From Gammaproteobacteria bacterium (GTDB lineage Bacteria > Pseudomonadota > Gammaproteobacteria > GRL18): 37,197 nt of DNA. Both the position numbers and the translations under genes were made by a program. Numbering within the stretch: the first letter of the stretch is position 1; the number at the start of each line of letters is the position of its first letter. The stretch is taken from the NCBI GenBank assembly GCA_026196615.1, contig JAPHSW010000281.1:1-37197 (forward strand), given 5' to 3'. The notes under the pieces are model-generated. The model had not been told where the DNA came from. It saw nothing but the letters and a program-made list of their open reading frames with translations, and did not search any database. This document shows, one piece after another, positions 16,264 through 26,018 of this stretch.

Positions 16264-17244
16264 TCAGTCTTGGTTTGCATGCTCAAGAAACCAATTATAA
16301 GCATCCTCAAGACCATCTTTAAGTCCAATTTTTGCGTGCCACCCCATATTATTGATCCGACTCACATCTAATAGTTTTCTTGGAGCACCTTCTGGTTTTT
16401 CTGCATCAAAGAATAATTCTCCTTCAAAACCAACAACTTCTTTAATCAAGCTCGCTAACTCAGCAATCGTCACATCTTCACCCGTCCCAACATTAATATG
16501 AGAGAGCATTGCCTGTGTGTTGTTCTGATAAATTATCGTATCCAATTGCATAACAAAAATGCTAGCTGCTGCCATATCATCAACATGCAAAAACTCTCTC
16601 ATCACTTCGCCAGTACCCCAGACTTCAACTGATTCTGCATCTTCAAGTTTTGCTTCATGAAAACGCTTAATCATCGCCGGAACCACATGACTATTCATAC
16701 CATGGTAATTATCACCCGGCCCATAAAGATTGGTTGGCATAACCGAACGAAAATCGGTGCCATATTGCCGATTATAGGATTCACACAATTTAATCCCTGC
16801 AATTTTTGCTACTGCATAGGGTTCATTGGAAGATTCTAATAAACCATCCAATAATTCACTTTCTTTCATTGGTTGTTGTGCTAAACGAGGATAAATACAA
16901 GAACTGCCCAAAAATAGTAAATTTTTTACACCAGCCGAATACGCCTCATGCACAATATTCGATTCAATCATCAAGTTTTGATAAATAAACTCAGCTGGGA
17001 ATTCATTATTAGCGTGAATTCCTCCTACTTTAGCTGCAGCCAATATCACATAGTCAGGCTTTTGGCTCTGCATAAAAACACGTACAGCACTCTGATCACA
17101 TAAATCCAACTCAGCATGTGTTCGTGTAATAATATTGTTTATTCCTAGAGCTCTAAGCTGGCGAATGATCGCAGTCCCCACCATGCCTCGATGTCCTGCA
17201 ACAAATATTAAAGAATTTTGATCTAACACAAAATATTTGCCCAT
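16264..17244 (-). CDS. fcl: GDP-L-fucose synthase
   Basis: Converts GDP-4-keto-6-deoxy-D-mannose to GDP-L-fucose by 3,5-epimerisation and NADPH reduction. The 326-residue short-chain dehydrogenase-fold protein has the NADP loop [12 protein letters not shown] (15-26), the catalytic tyrosine and lysine in [16 protein letters not shown] near 142-157, and the FLGSSCIYP strand near 110-118. Length fits WcaG/Fcl. It lies 41 bases downstream of gmd on the same strand, the usual gmd-fcl order, so the locus can make GDP-L-fucose from GDP-mannose. It is the last polysaccharide gene before the copper cluster. Confidence 0.95.
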   Translation of the reverse strand: MGKYFVLDQNSLIFVAGHRGMVGTAIIRQLRALGINNIITRTHAELDLCDQSAVRVFMQSQKPDYVILAAAKVGGIHANNEFPAEFIYQNLMIESNIVHEAYSAGVKNLLFLGSSCIYPRLAQQPMKESELLDGLLESSNEPYAVAKIAGIKLCESYNRQYGTDFRSVMPTNLYGPGDNYHGMNSHVVPAMIKRFHEAKLEDAESVEVWGTGEVMREFLHVDDMAAASIFVMQLDTIIYQNNTQAMLSHINVGTGEDVTIAELASLIKEVVGFEGELFFDAEKPEGAPRKLLDVSRINNMGWHAKIGLKDGLEDAYNWFLEHANQD

Positions 17245-17285
17245 TTATTAATTGGAAAATCTATCATATTTATCTAACAACCATC

Positions 17286-18392
17286 TTATTCATTATAATC
17301 AAAGGTTTTGAAGCCTTCTTTTCGACAGAGAGCATCGCGTTGAGCAATGGAAAGATCTTCGCGTACCATCTCAGCTACCATTTCTTCCAAAGTGATTTGA
17401 GGTATCCAGCCTAATTTTTCTTTCGCTTTTGTTGGATCACCTAATAAAGTTTCAACTTCAGTTGGACGAAAATAACGCGTATCGACTTTAACAACAACCT
17501 GTCCTGCTTCTAATTTAGTCCTCCCTGCATCAACGACTATCCCCTGCTCATCAACCCCTTCACCTTCCCAACGCAAAGTAATGCCTAACTCTTCTGCTGC
17601 TGCATTAACAAAATCGCGCACGGAATACTGTTTACCTGTCGCAATACAAAAATCTTCAGGCTCTTCCTGTTGAAGCATCAGCCACTGCATCTCAACATAA
17701 TCCTTAGCATGCCCCCAATCACGTTTGGCATCCATATTTCCCAAAAAGAGACAGTCTTGCAAACCTAAGCTAATTCGAGCTATTGCACGAGTAATTTTAC
17801 GGGTTACAAAAGTTTCACCACGCACAGGTGACTCATGATTAAACAAAATACCATTACAAGCATAAATACCGTAAGCTTCACGATAGTTGATAGTAATCCA
17901 GTATGCATATAATTTGGCTGCCGCATAAGGAGAGCGAGGATAGAAAGGCGTTGTTTCTTTTTGTGGAATTTCCTGAACTTTACCAAACAACTCAGAAGTT
18001 GATGCCTGATAATAACGTGTTGTTTTTTCTAATCCTGAAATACGAATGGCTTCTAGAAGGCGCAAAGCCCCTAGACCAACCGTATCAGCTGTATATTCAG
18101 GACTTTCAAATGAAACGGCCACATGGCTCTGAGCCCCCAGGTTATAAATCTCATCAGGACGTACCTCTTGAATGATCCGTACCAGATTCATAGAATCACT
18201 CAAATCACCATAATGTAAAATCAATCGGCGATTAATTTCATGGGGATCCTGATAAAGATGATCTATTCTATCCGTGTTGAATGATGAGGCACGACGTTTT
18301 ATACCATGTACTTCATAGCCTTTTTCCAATAAAAATTCCGCTAAATAAGCGCCATCCTGTCCAGTTATACCGGTAATTAATGCTTTTTTCAT
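17286..18392 (-). CDS. gmd: GDP-mannose 4,6-dehydratase
   Basis: First step from GDP-D-mannose toward GDP-L-fucose, or other GDP-6-deoxy sugars such as perosamine and rhamnose. At 368 residues it shows the NAD(P) loop [17 protein letters not shown] (7-23), the [15 protein letters not shown] segment (33-47), the catalytic SELFGK (131-136), and [20 protein letters not shown] with the Tyr-Lys pair. These are full-length and intact. With fcl directly downstream, fucose is the expected product. Confidence 0.96.
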   Translation of the reverse strand: MKKALITGITGQDGAYLAEFLLEKGYEVHGIKRRASSFNTDRIDHLYQDPHEINRRLILHYGDLSDSMNLVRIIQEVRPDEIYNLGAQSHVAVSFESPEYTADTVGLGALRLLEAIRISGLEKTTRYYQASTSELFGKVQEIPQKETTPFYPRSPYAAAKLYAYWITINYREAYGIYACNGILFNHESPVRGETFVTRKITRAIARISLGLQDCLFLGNMDAKRDWGHAKDYVEMQWLMLQQEEPEDFCIATGKQYSVRDFVNAAAEELGITLRWEGEGVDEQGIVVDAGRTKLEAGQVVVKVDTRYFRPTEVETLLGDPTKAKEKLGWIPQITLEEMVAEMVREDLSIAQRDALCRKEGFKTFDYNE

Positions 18393-18432
18393 AGTAACTA
18401 CTTAATTTATTTCCTGACGTTCTCGTTTGAAT

Positions 18433-18467
18433 TTTTGAAATAATGCACTTAAACAATTATTTCAAAA
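18433..18467. repeat. 12-bp inverted repeat between the WbpM-like gene and gmd
   Basis: TTTTGAAATAAT (18433-18444) is perfectly complementary to ATTATTTCAAAA (18456-18467), with an 11-base loop. In the leftward direction it starts 9 bases after the WbpM-like stop. It is all A/T except one G-C pair and lacks a following T-tract, so it is more likely an RNA stem-loop (processing, or polarity between cistrons) than a full terminator. Confidence 0.5.
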
Positions 18468-18475
18468 GCATTTTC

Positions 18476-20407
18476 CTAACTATCTCCAAGTTTAGAAATT
18501 GAAACCACGTTATTTTCTTTTTTCTTGAGTTCACACCAGAGTAAATCAACGGGCTGCTCTTTATCTGGAACATAACCTGTCTCACTATCCATTAAAATCT
18601 CACGAACCCAGGAGACATTAAAATCATTGCAAGCTTCATCCAGAAGTGCCATTTTTTCATCAATAACAGCCATTGGAAGCTTTTTTTCTTCGGCTCGCAT
18701 GATACGAGGATGTTGTGTACCAGTAACGTTATCACCAATTAAAAGTTCTTCATATAGTTTTTCACCAGGGCGCAAGCCAGAATACACAATTTCAATATCG
18801 CCATCGGGTCTGGATTCATCTTTTACATCATATCCGGAAAGATGGATCATTTTTCTTGCCAACTCAGCAATTTTTACCGACTCCCCCATATCTAGAACAA
18901 ACACATCACCACCCTGGCCAAGAGACCCCGCTTGCAACACTAGCTGAGCCGCTTCTGGAATAGTCATAAAATATCGAGTAATATCAGGATGTGTCACTGT
19001 CACCGGACCACCCTGTTTTATTTGTTTTTTAAATAGCGGCACAACCGATCCAGAAGAACCAAGAACATTGCCAAAACGCACCATACAAAAACGCGTACAA
19101 TTTCCTTCAGTTTTTTCTGCTAATCCTTGTAGCACCATTTCTGCAAAGCGCTTAGTAGTCCCCATTATATTTGTTGGCCGCACAGCTTTGTCAGTAGAAA
19201 TTAGCACAAAAGTTTCAACAGAACTAGCACATGCTGCCTCTGCAGCCCAACGAGTACCAAAAATGTTGTTACGAATACCTGCCACAATATTCTCTTCCAC
19301 AATAGGTACATGCTTATATGCTGCTGCATGATATATTGTATTAACTCCATACGCAGTAAAAATACTTTGTAAACGTTTTTTATCCTGTATTGACCCTAAT
19401 AATGACGTTAATAGAATTGTATTTGGTATTAGTTTCTTAAGCTCTTGTTCAATAGAATAAAGTGCATATTCTGATAACTCAAATATTATTAAATGTCTTG
19501 GCTTATGTTTTATAATTTGTCTGCAAAGCTCAGATCCGATCGAGCCTCCTGCACCAGAAACAAAAACCACCTTATTTTTTATACACTTGTCAAAAAGCTC
19601 ATTATTTGGGCTTACGCTATCCCGACCTAATAAATCATCAATTTCAATTTCTAAAAGTTCTTCAATTTTAGCCTTACCATTCACAATATCAACCATACCG
19701 GGAATTGTCATCACTTGTACCGGATATTGCTCTAACCCCTGAATCACTTTTCGTCTCCTACTACCAGAAACGGAAGGAATTGCTAATAGTAATTGAGTAA
19801 TATTCTCAGTTTTTATCAATTCTTCAATATGGTGTGGACGATAAACCTTTACCCCATCGATTACCCGCCCTTTAATATCTCTATCATCATCAATAAAAAA
19901 TTTAACTTCATATTTATCACCATGATTTAAAGAAGTTAAAAGTTGACGTCCAGCACCACCAGCACCATAAATTGCCACATTTTCTTTATCCTTTTTCATC
20001 AATGCCTGATAATGAAACCATACAATAAAACGGGAACCACCAATAAAAAACAATGCTATCCCCCAATAAATAAATGGGATTGAGCGTGGCATACCGTTTC
20101 GAGTTAGCATAATACTCGCAGCAAGGATAAGAGATGATATAGAAACTGCTTTTAAAACAGTAAGAAAAGCTTTTTGACCCATAAATCGAACAATAGAACG
20201 ATATAAGCCTATGCGGAGAAAAACAATGACACTAAACAAAAGAGTTATTAGGTAACTAAGATAGTCATCGTTATGTAATGTTTTATTAATATCCCCATAA
20301 CGAATCACCATGGACAAAAAAATAGCAAGACTTATAGATAAGATATCAGAACTAATTAACATTAACTGTTTGAAATTTCTTTTATTTACAAATAATTTTT
20401 TTTTCAT
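18476..20407 (-). CDS. WbpM/PglF/FlaA1-family UDP-GlcNAc 4,6-dehydratase, membrane bound
   Basis: Converts UDP-GlcNAc to UDP-4-keto-6-deoxy-GlcNAc at the inner membrane, the entry to bacillosamine, QuiNAc or FucNAc-type sugars. From the ATG at 20407 it has 643 residues; an in-frame TTG lies three codons earlier, and neither has a clear ribosome site. The N-terminal ~110 residues hold about four membrane spans. A first Rossmann loop (YGAGGAGRQLL, near 150) and a second (VSGAGGSIGSELC, near 285) follow, then the catalytic ISTDKAVRPTNIMGTTKR near 397-414. It is followed by gmd. Together with the DegT, PglC-like and NeuD-like genes upstream it could make a diacetylated bacillosamine. Confidence 0.92.
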   Translation of the reverse strand: MKKKLFVNKRNFKQLMLISSDILSISLAIFLSMVIRYGDINKTLHNDDYLSYLITLLFSVIVFLRIGLYRSIVRFMGQKAFLTVLKAVSISSLILAASIMLTRNGMPRSIPFIYWGIALFFIGGSRFIVWFHYQALMKKDKENVAIYGAGGAGRQLLTSLNHGDKYEVKFFIDDDRDIKGRVIDGVKVYRPHHIEELIKTENITQLLLAIPSVSGSRRRKVIQGLEQYPVQVMTIPGMVDIVNGKAKIEELLEIEIDDLLGRDSVSPNNELFDKCIKNKVVFVSGAGGSIGSELCRQIIKHKPRHLIIFELSEYALYSIEQELKKLIPNTILLTSLLGSIQDKKRLQSIFTAYGVNTIYHAAAYKHVPIVEENIVAGIRNNIFGTRWAAEAACASSVETFVLISTDKAVRPTNIMGTTKRFAEMVLQGLAEKTEGNCTRFCMVRFGNVLGSSGSVVPLFKKQIKQGGPVTVTHPDITRYFMTIPEAAQLVLQAGSLGQGGDVFVLDMGESVKIAELARKMIHLSGYDVKDESRPDGDIEIVYSGLRPGEKLYEELLIGDNVTGTQHPRIMRAEEKKLPMAVIDEKMALLDEACNDFNVSWVREILMDSETGYVPDKEQPVDLLWCELKKKENNVVSISKLGDS

Positions 20408-20435
20408 ATTTAACAACTAATTTATATTGCAGGTA

Positions 20436-21635
20436 TTATTTACCTAAACGATTACTCAACATTTGGTTATACTCAGCTACAAATAACAAGGCGATCGGTA
20501 GCCATATTAAAAACCATACTTCTTTGGGGCGAGATAAGAAACTTGTTCCTTCTGTCATCCCTGCACTAACACCATAGACAAGTAATACAATGCCAATTTG
20601 AGCAATTTGAGATGTTCTATTTCTAAAGTAGATATTAAGGAGGGAAATAAGAAGAGCAAACCAAATCAACAGGCCTAATATTCCCAATTTATAAGTAAGA
20701 CCAAGATGAATATTATGAGTATCACTAAAAATTCTTGTTAATTTATCCGACTCAATATGAATACTGGTTCCCAATCCATGACCTAGTAAGGGTTTAAGCA
20801 TTATTTGATCCATTGTAATAGACCAGATTTCAGGCCGGTATGACAATCCTCTTTGGATTATAAATTCATAATTATAGGAAAAATAAGTTATTGCCAGCAC
20901 GCATATAGCTAGGAAAAAATAGAGCATATATTTACTGCGATTCATCCATAATAACACTAACAAAACTACACCTAAACCAACCAATGGTGTCCTTGAACCT
21001 GTAAGAATTACAAAAAAAAGAAGTGTAACAAACATGAGCATAAGAGCAATATCCCTTTTCAAATACCGATTTATTGAAAAAAAATATACCAACAAAAATG
21101 AAGTAAAAATACCATAGATATGTGATGATAAAAGAGGATTTGATAAATTTCCAACACCTATTATTCGTGTTGAAATTCTCTTATTCTGCACAATATAGTC
21201 CTGAAAAATACTGTAACAAGCCACACCTACATACACTGTAGCTGCGACAAGTAATATTATAATAATTTTTTCAGGATTATCTCGACCAATAGCAACTAAA
21301 GCTAAAATAAATAAAAGAATAATAAGCAACCGCTTAAAGTATTTGAAATCATTTATAGCTGAATCATTCCACAGTAAACTCATAATTGCATAGCAAAAAA
21401 GGAGTAATATTATTTGAAAAGCTCTTGATCTCAATAATAGATGAAATAATTCACGTTCATTGAGCAACAATATAAATGTAGGAACTATTAAAAATAAGTA
21501 TATCTGAGTGTGGTAAGAGCTAAAACTTTTAAAGTAAATTATGCCCGTTAAAAAGAAAAATAATCCCAAGGGTAAAATGTAATGTCTAATTGCTAAATTT
21601 AATCTAGACTTTATAGTCTGTGACATTAATTTCAT
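20436..21635 (-). CDS. O-antigen polymerase/ligase (Wzy/WaaL family) membrane protein
   Basis: A 399-residue, very hydrophobic protein with about ten to twelve membrane spans and a Wzy_C-type core. The short segment LTGSRTPLVGLGVVLLVLLW is the conserved SRxxL/G block, and KPLLGHGLGTS begins the large periplasmic loop that in this superfamily carries catalytic residues. Such proteins either polymerise lipid-linked repeat units (Wzy) or attach O-chains to lipid A core (WaaL); sequence alone does not separate them. Because a Wzx flippase is in the same locus and no other polymerase candidate is seen, Wzy is the more economical reading. It ends 28 bases before the WbpM-like ATG. Confidence 0.8.
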   Translation of the reverse strand: MKLMSQTIKSRLNLAIRHYILPLGLFFFLTGIIYFKSFSSYHTQIYLFLIVPTFILLLNERELFHLLLRSRAFQIILLLFCYAIMSLLWNDSAINDFKYFKRLLIILLFILALVAIGRDNPEKIIIILLVAATVYVGVACYSIFQDYIVQNKRISTRIIGVGNLSNPLLSSHIYGIFTSFLLVYFFSINRYLKRDIALMLMFVTLLFFVILTGSRTPLVGLGVVLLVLLWMNRSKYMLYFFLAICVLAITYFSYNYEFIIQRGLSYRPEIWSITMDQIMLKPLLGHGLGTSIHIESDKLTRIFSDTHNIHLGLTYKLGILGLLIWFALLISLLNIYFRNRTSQIAQIGIVLLVYGVSAGMTEGTSFLSRPKEVWFLIWLPIALLFVAEYNQMLSNRLGK

Positions 21636-21938
21636 TTTTGGTAATCACTTAATAACAACTTTAATCTTCTTTATATAAATGAAAAGGATAAATTTAACTT
21701 TTGAAGGCTAGAATTTTATAAGTCTGAAATACTTAAGTCAACTTCCACTGCTTTCTCAATCTACTTCACCATTAAGAACATACTACCAACAGAATAATTA
21801 ATTATTTATTGATTTACCCTCTTACCAAAACTCACATTCTGCTTTACAACTGATATATCAGTAAAAAAACAAAAAAACTGTTCAAAATATGAATACTTAT
21901 TTATTAGAGTAGTTTACGAAAATGAATTTCCAAAAATC
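21636..21938. other. 303-base intergenic region with palindrome
   Basis: No gene is seen here. The interval separates the leftward aminotransferase (stop at 21939) from the Wzy/WaaL gene (start at 21635), so it probably holds the promoter of the latter. It is very AT-rich, and many sequences resemble -10 elements, so no single promoter can be named. The one clear structure is a perfect palindrome at 21849-21862, described separately. Confidence 0.6.
21849..21862. promoter_or_regulatory. 14-bp perfect palindrome beside an A7-C-A7 tract
   Basis: ACTGATATATCAGT is its own reverse complement and is followed on the plus strand by seven A, one C and seven A (21863-21877). In the leftward transcription direction the T-run precedes the palindrome, so it is not a terminator for the aminotransferase gene. 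A protein-binding site beside a bent A-tract is a reasonable guess, with no direct support. Confidence 0.4.
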
Positions 21939-23114
21939 CTAAACAGAGGCTTGTTGCATCACTTCTTTTATAATATCACAATACCTAGTCATTTCATCTT
22001 CTGTGAGAGTCGGGTGAACAAGAAACATCAAGCTACTATCAGCTAGCTTCATGGCATTTGGTAGCCGTTCTTCTAGACGATACTTTGTATTTTCAAATGC
22101 TTTTTCCTGATAAACTTCGGGACATATTCCTTGGTAACATACTCCCCCCATTTTATTGATCTTATTAACTATTTTATCTCTATCCCAACCTTTTTTTAAT
22201 AAGTTTGTTTTAATAAACACATAAAATTTATAAAAAGCATGTTCAATATATTTTTCCGGTAAAGGAACTCTTAAACATTCAAATTGCGAGCATACTTTAG
22301 CAATAGCATGAGCATTAACAGTACGCAATTTTTTCCATTCATCTAATTGTTTTAATTGTATACGCCCAATTGCAGATTGAATTTCAGTCATTCTACAGTT
22401 AGTGCCAAAAGATTCATGCAACCACAAAAAACCTTCAGAATTTTCATCATCATGAACAGCATCCCAGGATTTACCATGATCCTTGTAGGCCCAGATTTTC
22501 TTCCAAAGAGTTTCATCTTTTATTGTTAACATTCCACCTTCACCACCAGTAGTTATAATTTTATCCTGACAGAATGAAAAGGCACCAATATCACCGATTG
22601 AACCTACAACTTTTCCTTTATATTTCGCACCATGAGCCTGAGCACAATCTTCTATTATTTTTAACTGATTCTTGCTTGCCAATATCAATATTTCATCCAT
22701 ATCACATGGCCAACCTGCCAAATGAACACAAATCACCGCTTTAGTTTGGGGAGATATTACTTTTTCTATTGATTGTGCTGTAAAATTCTGTGAGTCAGGT
22801 TCAATATCAGCAAAAACAGGTATTGCCCCTACAGCAATAATACAACTTACTGAAGCAATAAAGGTTCTTGGTGTCACAATAACTTCATCACCTTCACCAA
22901 CATCTAATGCTCTTAAAGCTAACTCAAGCGCTACTGTCCCATTTGACACAGCAATAGCATAAGGCACACCGCAATAATCAGCAAATTCCTGTTCGAATAA
23001 GTGTCCTTCACTCCCTGTCCAATAATTAACACGATTAGATAACAAAACCTCAGATACTTTATCTGCTTCCTTTTGTGAGAAATTTGGCCAAGATGAAAAT
23101 TGTGTATTTGTCAT
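21939..23114 (-). CDS. DegT/DnrJ/EryC1/StrS sugar aminotransferase (first of two)
   Basis: PLP-dependent enzyme that transaminates a nucleotide-linked keto-sugar; 391 residues. Landmarks are SNGTVALELALRAL (57-70) for the PLP phosphate, EDCAQAHGA (155-163) with the PLP-stacking aspartate, and K185 in FSFCQDKIITTGGEGGML as the Schiff-base lysine. The QDKIITTGGEGG version with WPCDMD (135-140) and the ending FLVHPTLT marks a subfamily I associate with O-antigen loci carrying a WbpM-type dehydratase. Likely substrate is UDP-4-keto-6-deoxy-GlcNAc, but GDP-4-keto-6-deoxymannose from Gmd (giving perosamine) cannot be ruled out. It is divergent from the Wzx gene with about 60 bases between. Confidence 0.9.
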   Translation of the reverse strand: MTNTQFSSWPNFSQKEADKVSEVLLSNRVNYWTGSEGHLFEQEFADYCGVPYAIAVSNGTVALELALRALDVGEGDEVIVTPRTFIASVSCIIAVGAIPVFADIEPDSQNFTAQSIEKVISPQTKAVICVHLAGWPCDMDEILILASKNQLKIIEDCAQAHGAKYKGKVVGSIGDIGAFSFCQDKIITTGGEGGMLTIKDETLWKKIWAYKDHGKSWDAVHDDENSEGFLWLHESFGTNCRMTEIQSAIGRIQLKQLDEWKKLRTVNAHAIAKVCSQFECLRVPLPEKYIEHAFYKFYVFIKTNLLKKGWDRDKIVNKINKMGGVCYQGICPEVYQEKAFENTKYRLEERLPNAMKLADSSLMFLVHPTLTEDEMTRYCDIIKEVMQQASV

Positions 23115-23177
23115 TGATTTTCAATATATAATAGACGTTAATTAAACCTAATACTAAATTATAACTTAAATTATTTG

Positions 23178-24488
23178 ATGCATAAAAAAAGATTATCACT
23201 GACATTAAAAAAAGTAGCAACAGGCACTGCTACTATTTATGCTATTGGCATAGTTTTAACACTCATGAGTCAGATTATTTTAACTAATATATTGGGTTCG
23301 CATCAATATAGTATTTACTATTATGTTTTAACATGGCTTTTTATTCTTACGATCATATCAAAATTTGGCATTGATATTTTACTTTTAAGATTCATTCCAA
23401 AATATAACATCAAATGCGAATGGCAGTTCTTTAAAGGAATTATATTCTGGTCAAAAAAAAATATTCTAAAAACAAGTTTATCCATTAGTTCATTATATCT
23501 GTTAACAGTTTTCCTGTTTAGAAATAACCTTGAGCAAGAATTAACAAATACATTTTACATCGGATGCCTTGCTATCCCGTTACTAACCTCAATATATATC
23601 CGTTACGGAATTTTAAAAGGGTTGAAACACCCAAACCTATCACTTTTGCCAGAATTAATTATAAGCCCTATTATTTTAAGTTTATTCGTTTTAATAACAG
23701 AATACTTTTTCAACAGAACAAATACAGCATCTTTAACAATGTTATACTATGTTATAACACTAATAATTGGCTCTTTACTTGGCCAGCAATGGCTAAAAAA
23801 AAGGCTGCCTACTGAAATACATCACGTTAACCCCAATTACAAAAGCAGGTATTGGTTACAAATAACCTTTCCCCTATTTATTATTACCCTCTTACATCAA
23901 CTATTAGGTAATAATGATACTATCTTATTAGGTCTTATAAATGGAACAAAAAATATTGGTATTTATGGCATCGCATCAAAATTATCTCTTGCGGTCTCAT
24001 TTCCATTAATTGTTGCCAATGTTCTATTTGCTCCTATAATATCTGAATGTTACTCAACAAATAATATAAATGGTTTACAACATAAGTTAAACAAGGGCAT
24101 GCGCTTTGTCATCTTTAGCTCAATAATTTTTTTTACATCACTTATTTTTTTTAGAGAACAGGTATTAACTATTTTTGGCAAAGATTTTCTTCAAGGCTCA
24201 ACAAGCCTAGTCATTTTATCCATAGGACAAATAATAAATGCAATTTTAGGGCCCGTGGGTTTCTTATTAAGCCAAACCTCATATGAAAAAACTGTTATGA
24301 AAACACTATTTTTAGCAGTATTATTGAATATAATACTTAATTTGTTATTAATACCAGACTATGGTATCGAGGGAGCAGCTCTAGCAACATCAATATCCAT
24401 TATTAGCTGGAATGTCATACTCTATTACAAAGTACGTCAATATCTTGGTATTGATGCTAGTGGATTATTTAAAATAAGGATAACCTGA
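23178..24488 (+). CDS. Wzx-type polysaccharide flippase
   Basis: An integral membrane protein of 436 residues from the ATG at 23178; an in-frame TTG directly precedes it, and no clear ribosome site is seen for either. It has the length, roughly twelve to fourteen hydrophobic spans and the positively charged N-terminus (MHKKRLSLTLKK) of the polysaccharide-transporter (PST/MOP) family, which moves undecaprenyl-diphosphate-linked repeat units to the periplasmic face. Typical traits are an early span with LTLMSQIILTNILG (as in LNxxFGxxxYG-like motifs) and the late segment IPDYGIEGAALATSISI, matching the family's PxxGxxGAAxAT pattern. It is one of only two polysaccharide genes on this strand and is followed after 1 base by a sulfotransferase gene. 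Confidence 0.87.
   Translation: MHKKRLSLTLKKVATGTATIYAIGIVLTLMSQIILTNILGSHQYSIYYYVLTWLFILTIISKFGIDILLLRFIPKYNIKCEWQFFKGIIFWSKKNILKTSLSISSLYLLTVFLFRNNLEQELTNTFYIGCLAIPLLTSIYIRYGILKGLKHPNLSLLPELIISPIILSLFVLITEYFFNRTNTASLTMLYYVITLIIGSLLGQQWLKKRLPTEIHHVNPNYKSRYWLQITFPLFIITLLHQLLGNNDTILLGLINGTKNIGIYGIASKLSLAVSFPLIVANVLFAPIISECYSTNNINGLQHKLNKGMRFVIFSSIIFFTSLIFFREQVLTIFGKDFLQGSTSLVILSIGQIINAILGPVGFLLSQTSYEKTVMKTLFLAVLLNIILNLLLIPDYGIEGAALATSISIISWNVILYYKVRQYLGIDASGLFKIRIT
24476..24480 (+). promoter_or_regulatory. ribosome binding site supporting a TTG start
   Basis: AAGGA inside the end of the Wzx gene, 9 bases before the TTG at 24490. No ATG occurs before the conserved sulfotransferase N-terminus, so this site decides the start. 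Confidence 0.6.
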
Positions 24489-24489
24489 A

Positions 24490-25398
24490 TTGAAAAAGAC
24501 CAATTTTTTTATTCTGGGCGCACCCAAGTGCGGAACTACAGCCCTAAGTGAATATTTGCGAGAACACCCAAATGTTTTCATCTCATATCCCAAAGAACCT
24601 TCCTTTTTTGCATCAGACCTACCAGGTCTTCAATATGTGAAAACAGAAAAAGACTACCTCAATTTGTTTAATCAGCAAAAAAAATACCACTCAATAATAG
24701 GAGAAGCCTCTCCCTCCTATTTATATTCTGAAACAGCAATCAAAGAAATTAAACAATTTAATCCTGAAGCCTATCTTATAATAATGATTCGAAATCCTAT
24801 TAATATGCTCCAGTCTTACCACAAACAACTATTATATAGTCTTTTTGAAGATCAAGAAAATTTAGAGGACGCTTGGAGACTACAAGATGATAGAAGTAGA
24901 GGAAAAAGTATTCCTTCTAATTGCAGAGAACCCCTATTGCTACAATACAAAAAAATGACTTCTTTCACAGCTCAGATAAAAAGAGTTCTTGATCATTTTC
25001 CAGAAAAACAAGTAAAGATAATATTATTCGATAATTTCAAAAAATCACCTCAGTCTGTCTATGATGATGTGCTCCATTTTCTCGATATCTCTTGTGATAG
25101 CCGTACACATTTTCCCGTAATTAATGCTGCAAAAACTCCACGTTCATTATGGGTTAATAAGTTTATCCATCTTATTCCATACGGACTCATTGGCTTTATT
25201 CAAAAAAATTCCAATTCATTTATTCATAAGAAATTTGTTAAACTACACCAATATATTAATAATCTCAATAGTAAAAAAAGTATAAAAAAAGGAATTTCTG
25301 CAGATTTTCGTAGAGAACTTGAGGATTATTTTTCAGATGAAATAAATAGCTTAAGCTCATTATTAAAAATAGATCTGAAAAAATATTGGTCTTATTAA
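24490..25398 (+). CDS. sulfotransferase (first of two)
   Basis: Predicted PAPS-dependent sulfotransferase, 302 residues, beginning at TTG one base after the Wzx stop. The 5'-phosphosulfate loop is FFILGAPKCGTTALSEYL (residues 6-23), with the catalytic-region KEPSFF nearby (36-41). The 3'-phosphate motif is IRNPINMLQSYHKQ near 100-113, with the expected Arg and Ser. GEASPSYLY (76-84) is also family-typical. The C-terminal 70 residues are Lys/Asn-rich. Being coupled to a flippase in a polysaccharide locus, it probably sulfates a lipid-linked sugar in the cytoplasm; the acceptor is unknown. Its end overlaps the convergent acetyltransferase gene by 4 bases. Confidence 0.85.
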   Translation: MKKTNFFILGAPKCGTTALSEYLREHPNVFISYPKEPSFFASDLPGLQYVKTEKDYLNLFNQQKKYHSIIGEASPSYLYSETAIKEIKQFNPEAYLIIMIRNPINMLQSYHKQLLYSLFEDQENLEDAWRLQDDRSRGKSIPSNCREPLLLQYKKMTSFTAQIKRVLDHFPEKQVKIILFDNFKKSPQSVYDDVLHFLDISCDSRTHFPVINAAKTPRSLWVNKFIHLIPYGLIGFIQKNSNSFIHKKFVKLHQYINNLNSKKSIKKGISADFRRELEDYFSDEINSLSSLLKIDLKKYWSY

Positions 25399-26018
25399 TC
25401 CATCATAAGAACTTTTGCAGGAACACCAACCACCTTCACATTATCAGGAATATTTTTAAGTACTACAGCTCCAGCACCCACAATTGAATTTTGTCCAATA
25501 GACACCATTTGAATAATCGAAGCACCAATTCCAATCCAGCTACATTTATTAACACTAACAAATCCAGCCAAATTAGCTCCTGGAGAAATATGTACACCAT
25601 CAGCAATCTGACAATCATGATCAACTGTTGCTGCAGTATTCACAATACATGATATTCCCAATGAAACACCTGCATTAATAACAGCATTAGAAAAAACAAC
25701 CGTTCCCGGAGAAATTTTTGAATATCGACTGATTGCTGCTGCTGGATGAATTATTGTTACTAAGTTATGTTTAGTATCAAGTAATTGTTGACTCTGAGAT
25801 AAGCGTAGTTGATTATTTCCTAAAGCAACAATTATATCCCACTCTTGTGAATCTGGAATATCAGTAATTCTATTAACAACTTGAAAATTGAATAATGTTC
25901 TAATTTCAGGGTTTTTATCGACAAAAATAATTTGTTGCCATTTATTCATTAGAAGAGCGGCATCTAACACCACTTTGCCATGCCCTCCAGCACCAACAAT
26001 GATAAGCCCCTTACTCAT
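25395..26018 (-). CDS. NeuD/PglD-family sugar O/N-acetyltransferase
   Basis: A 207-residue acetyl-CoA-dependent transferase. The N-terminal half has the nucleotide-sugar-binding loop IVGAGGHGKVVLDAA (7-21). The C-terminal half is a left-handed beta-helix of hexapeptide repeats (for example INAGVSLGISCIVNTAATVDHDC, broken into six-residue turns), and H-D in TVDHDC near 132-137 is the usual catalytic pair. It starts with an ATGA overlap with the PglC-like gene. In Neisseria these two activities are fused in PglB, so here it is most likely the PglD step that acetylates UDP-4-amino-bacillosamine; sialic acid O-acetylation (NeuD) is less likely because no sialic acid synthesis genes are present. 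Confidence 0.86.
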   Translation of the reverse strand: MSKGLIIVGAGGHGKVVLDAALLMNKWQQIIFVDKNPEIRTLFNFQVVNRITDIPDSQEWDIIVALGNNQLRLSQSQQLLDTKHNLVTIIHPAAAISRYSKISPGTVVFSNAVINAGVSLGISCIVNTAATVDHDCQIADGVHISPGANLAGFVSVNKCSWIGIGASIIQMVSIGQNSIVGAGAVVLKNIPDNVKVVGVPAKVLMMD

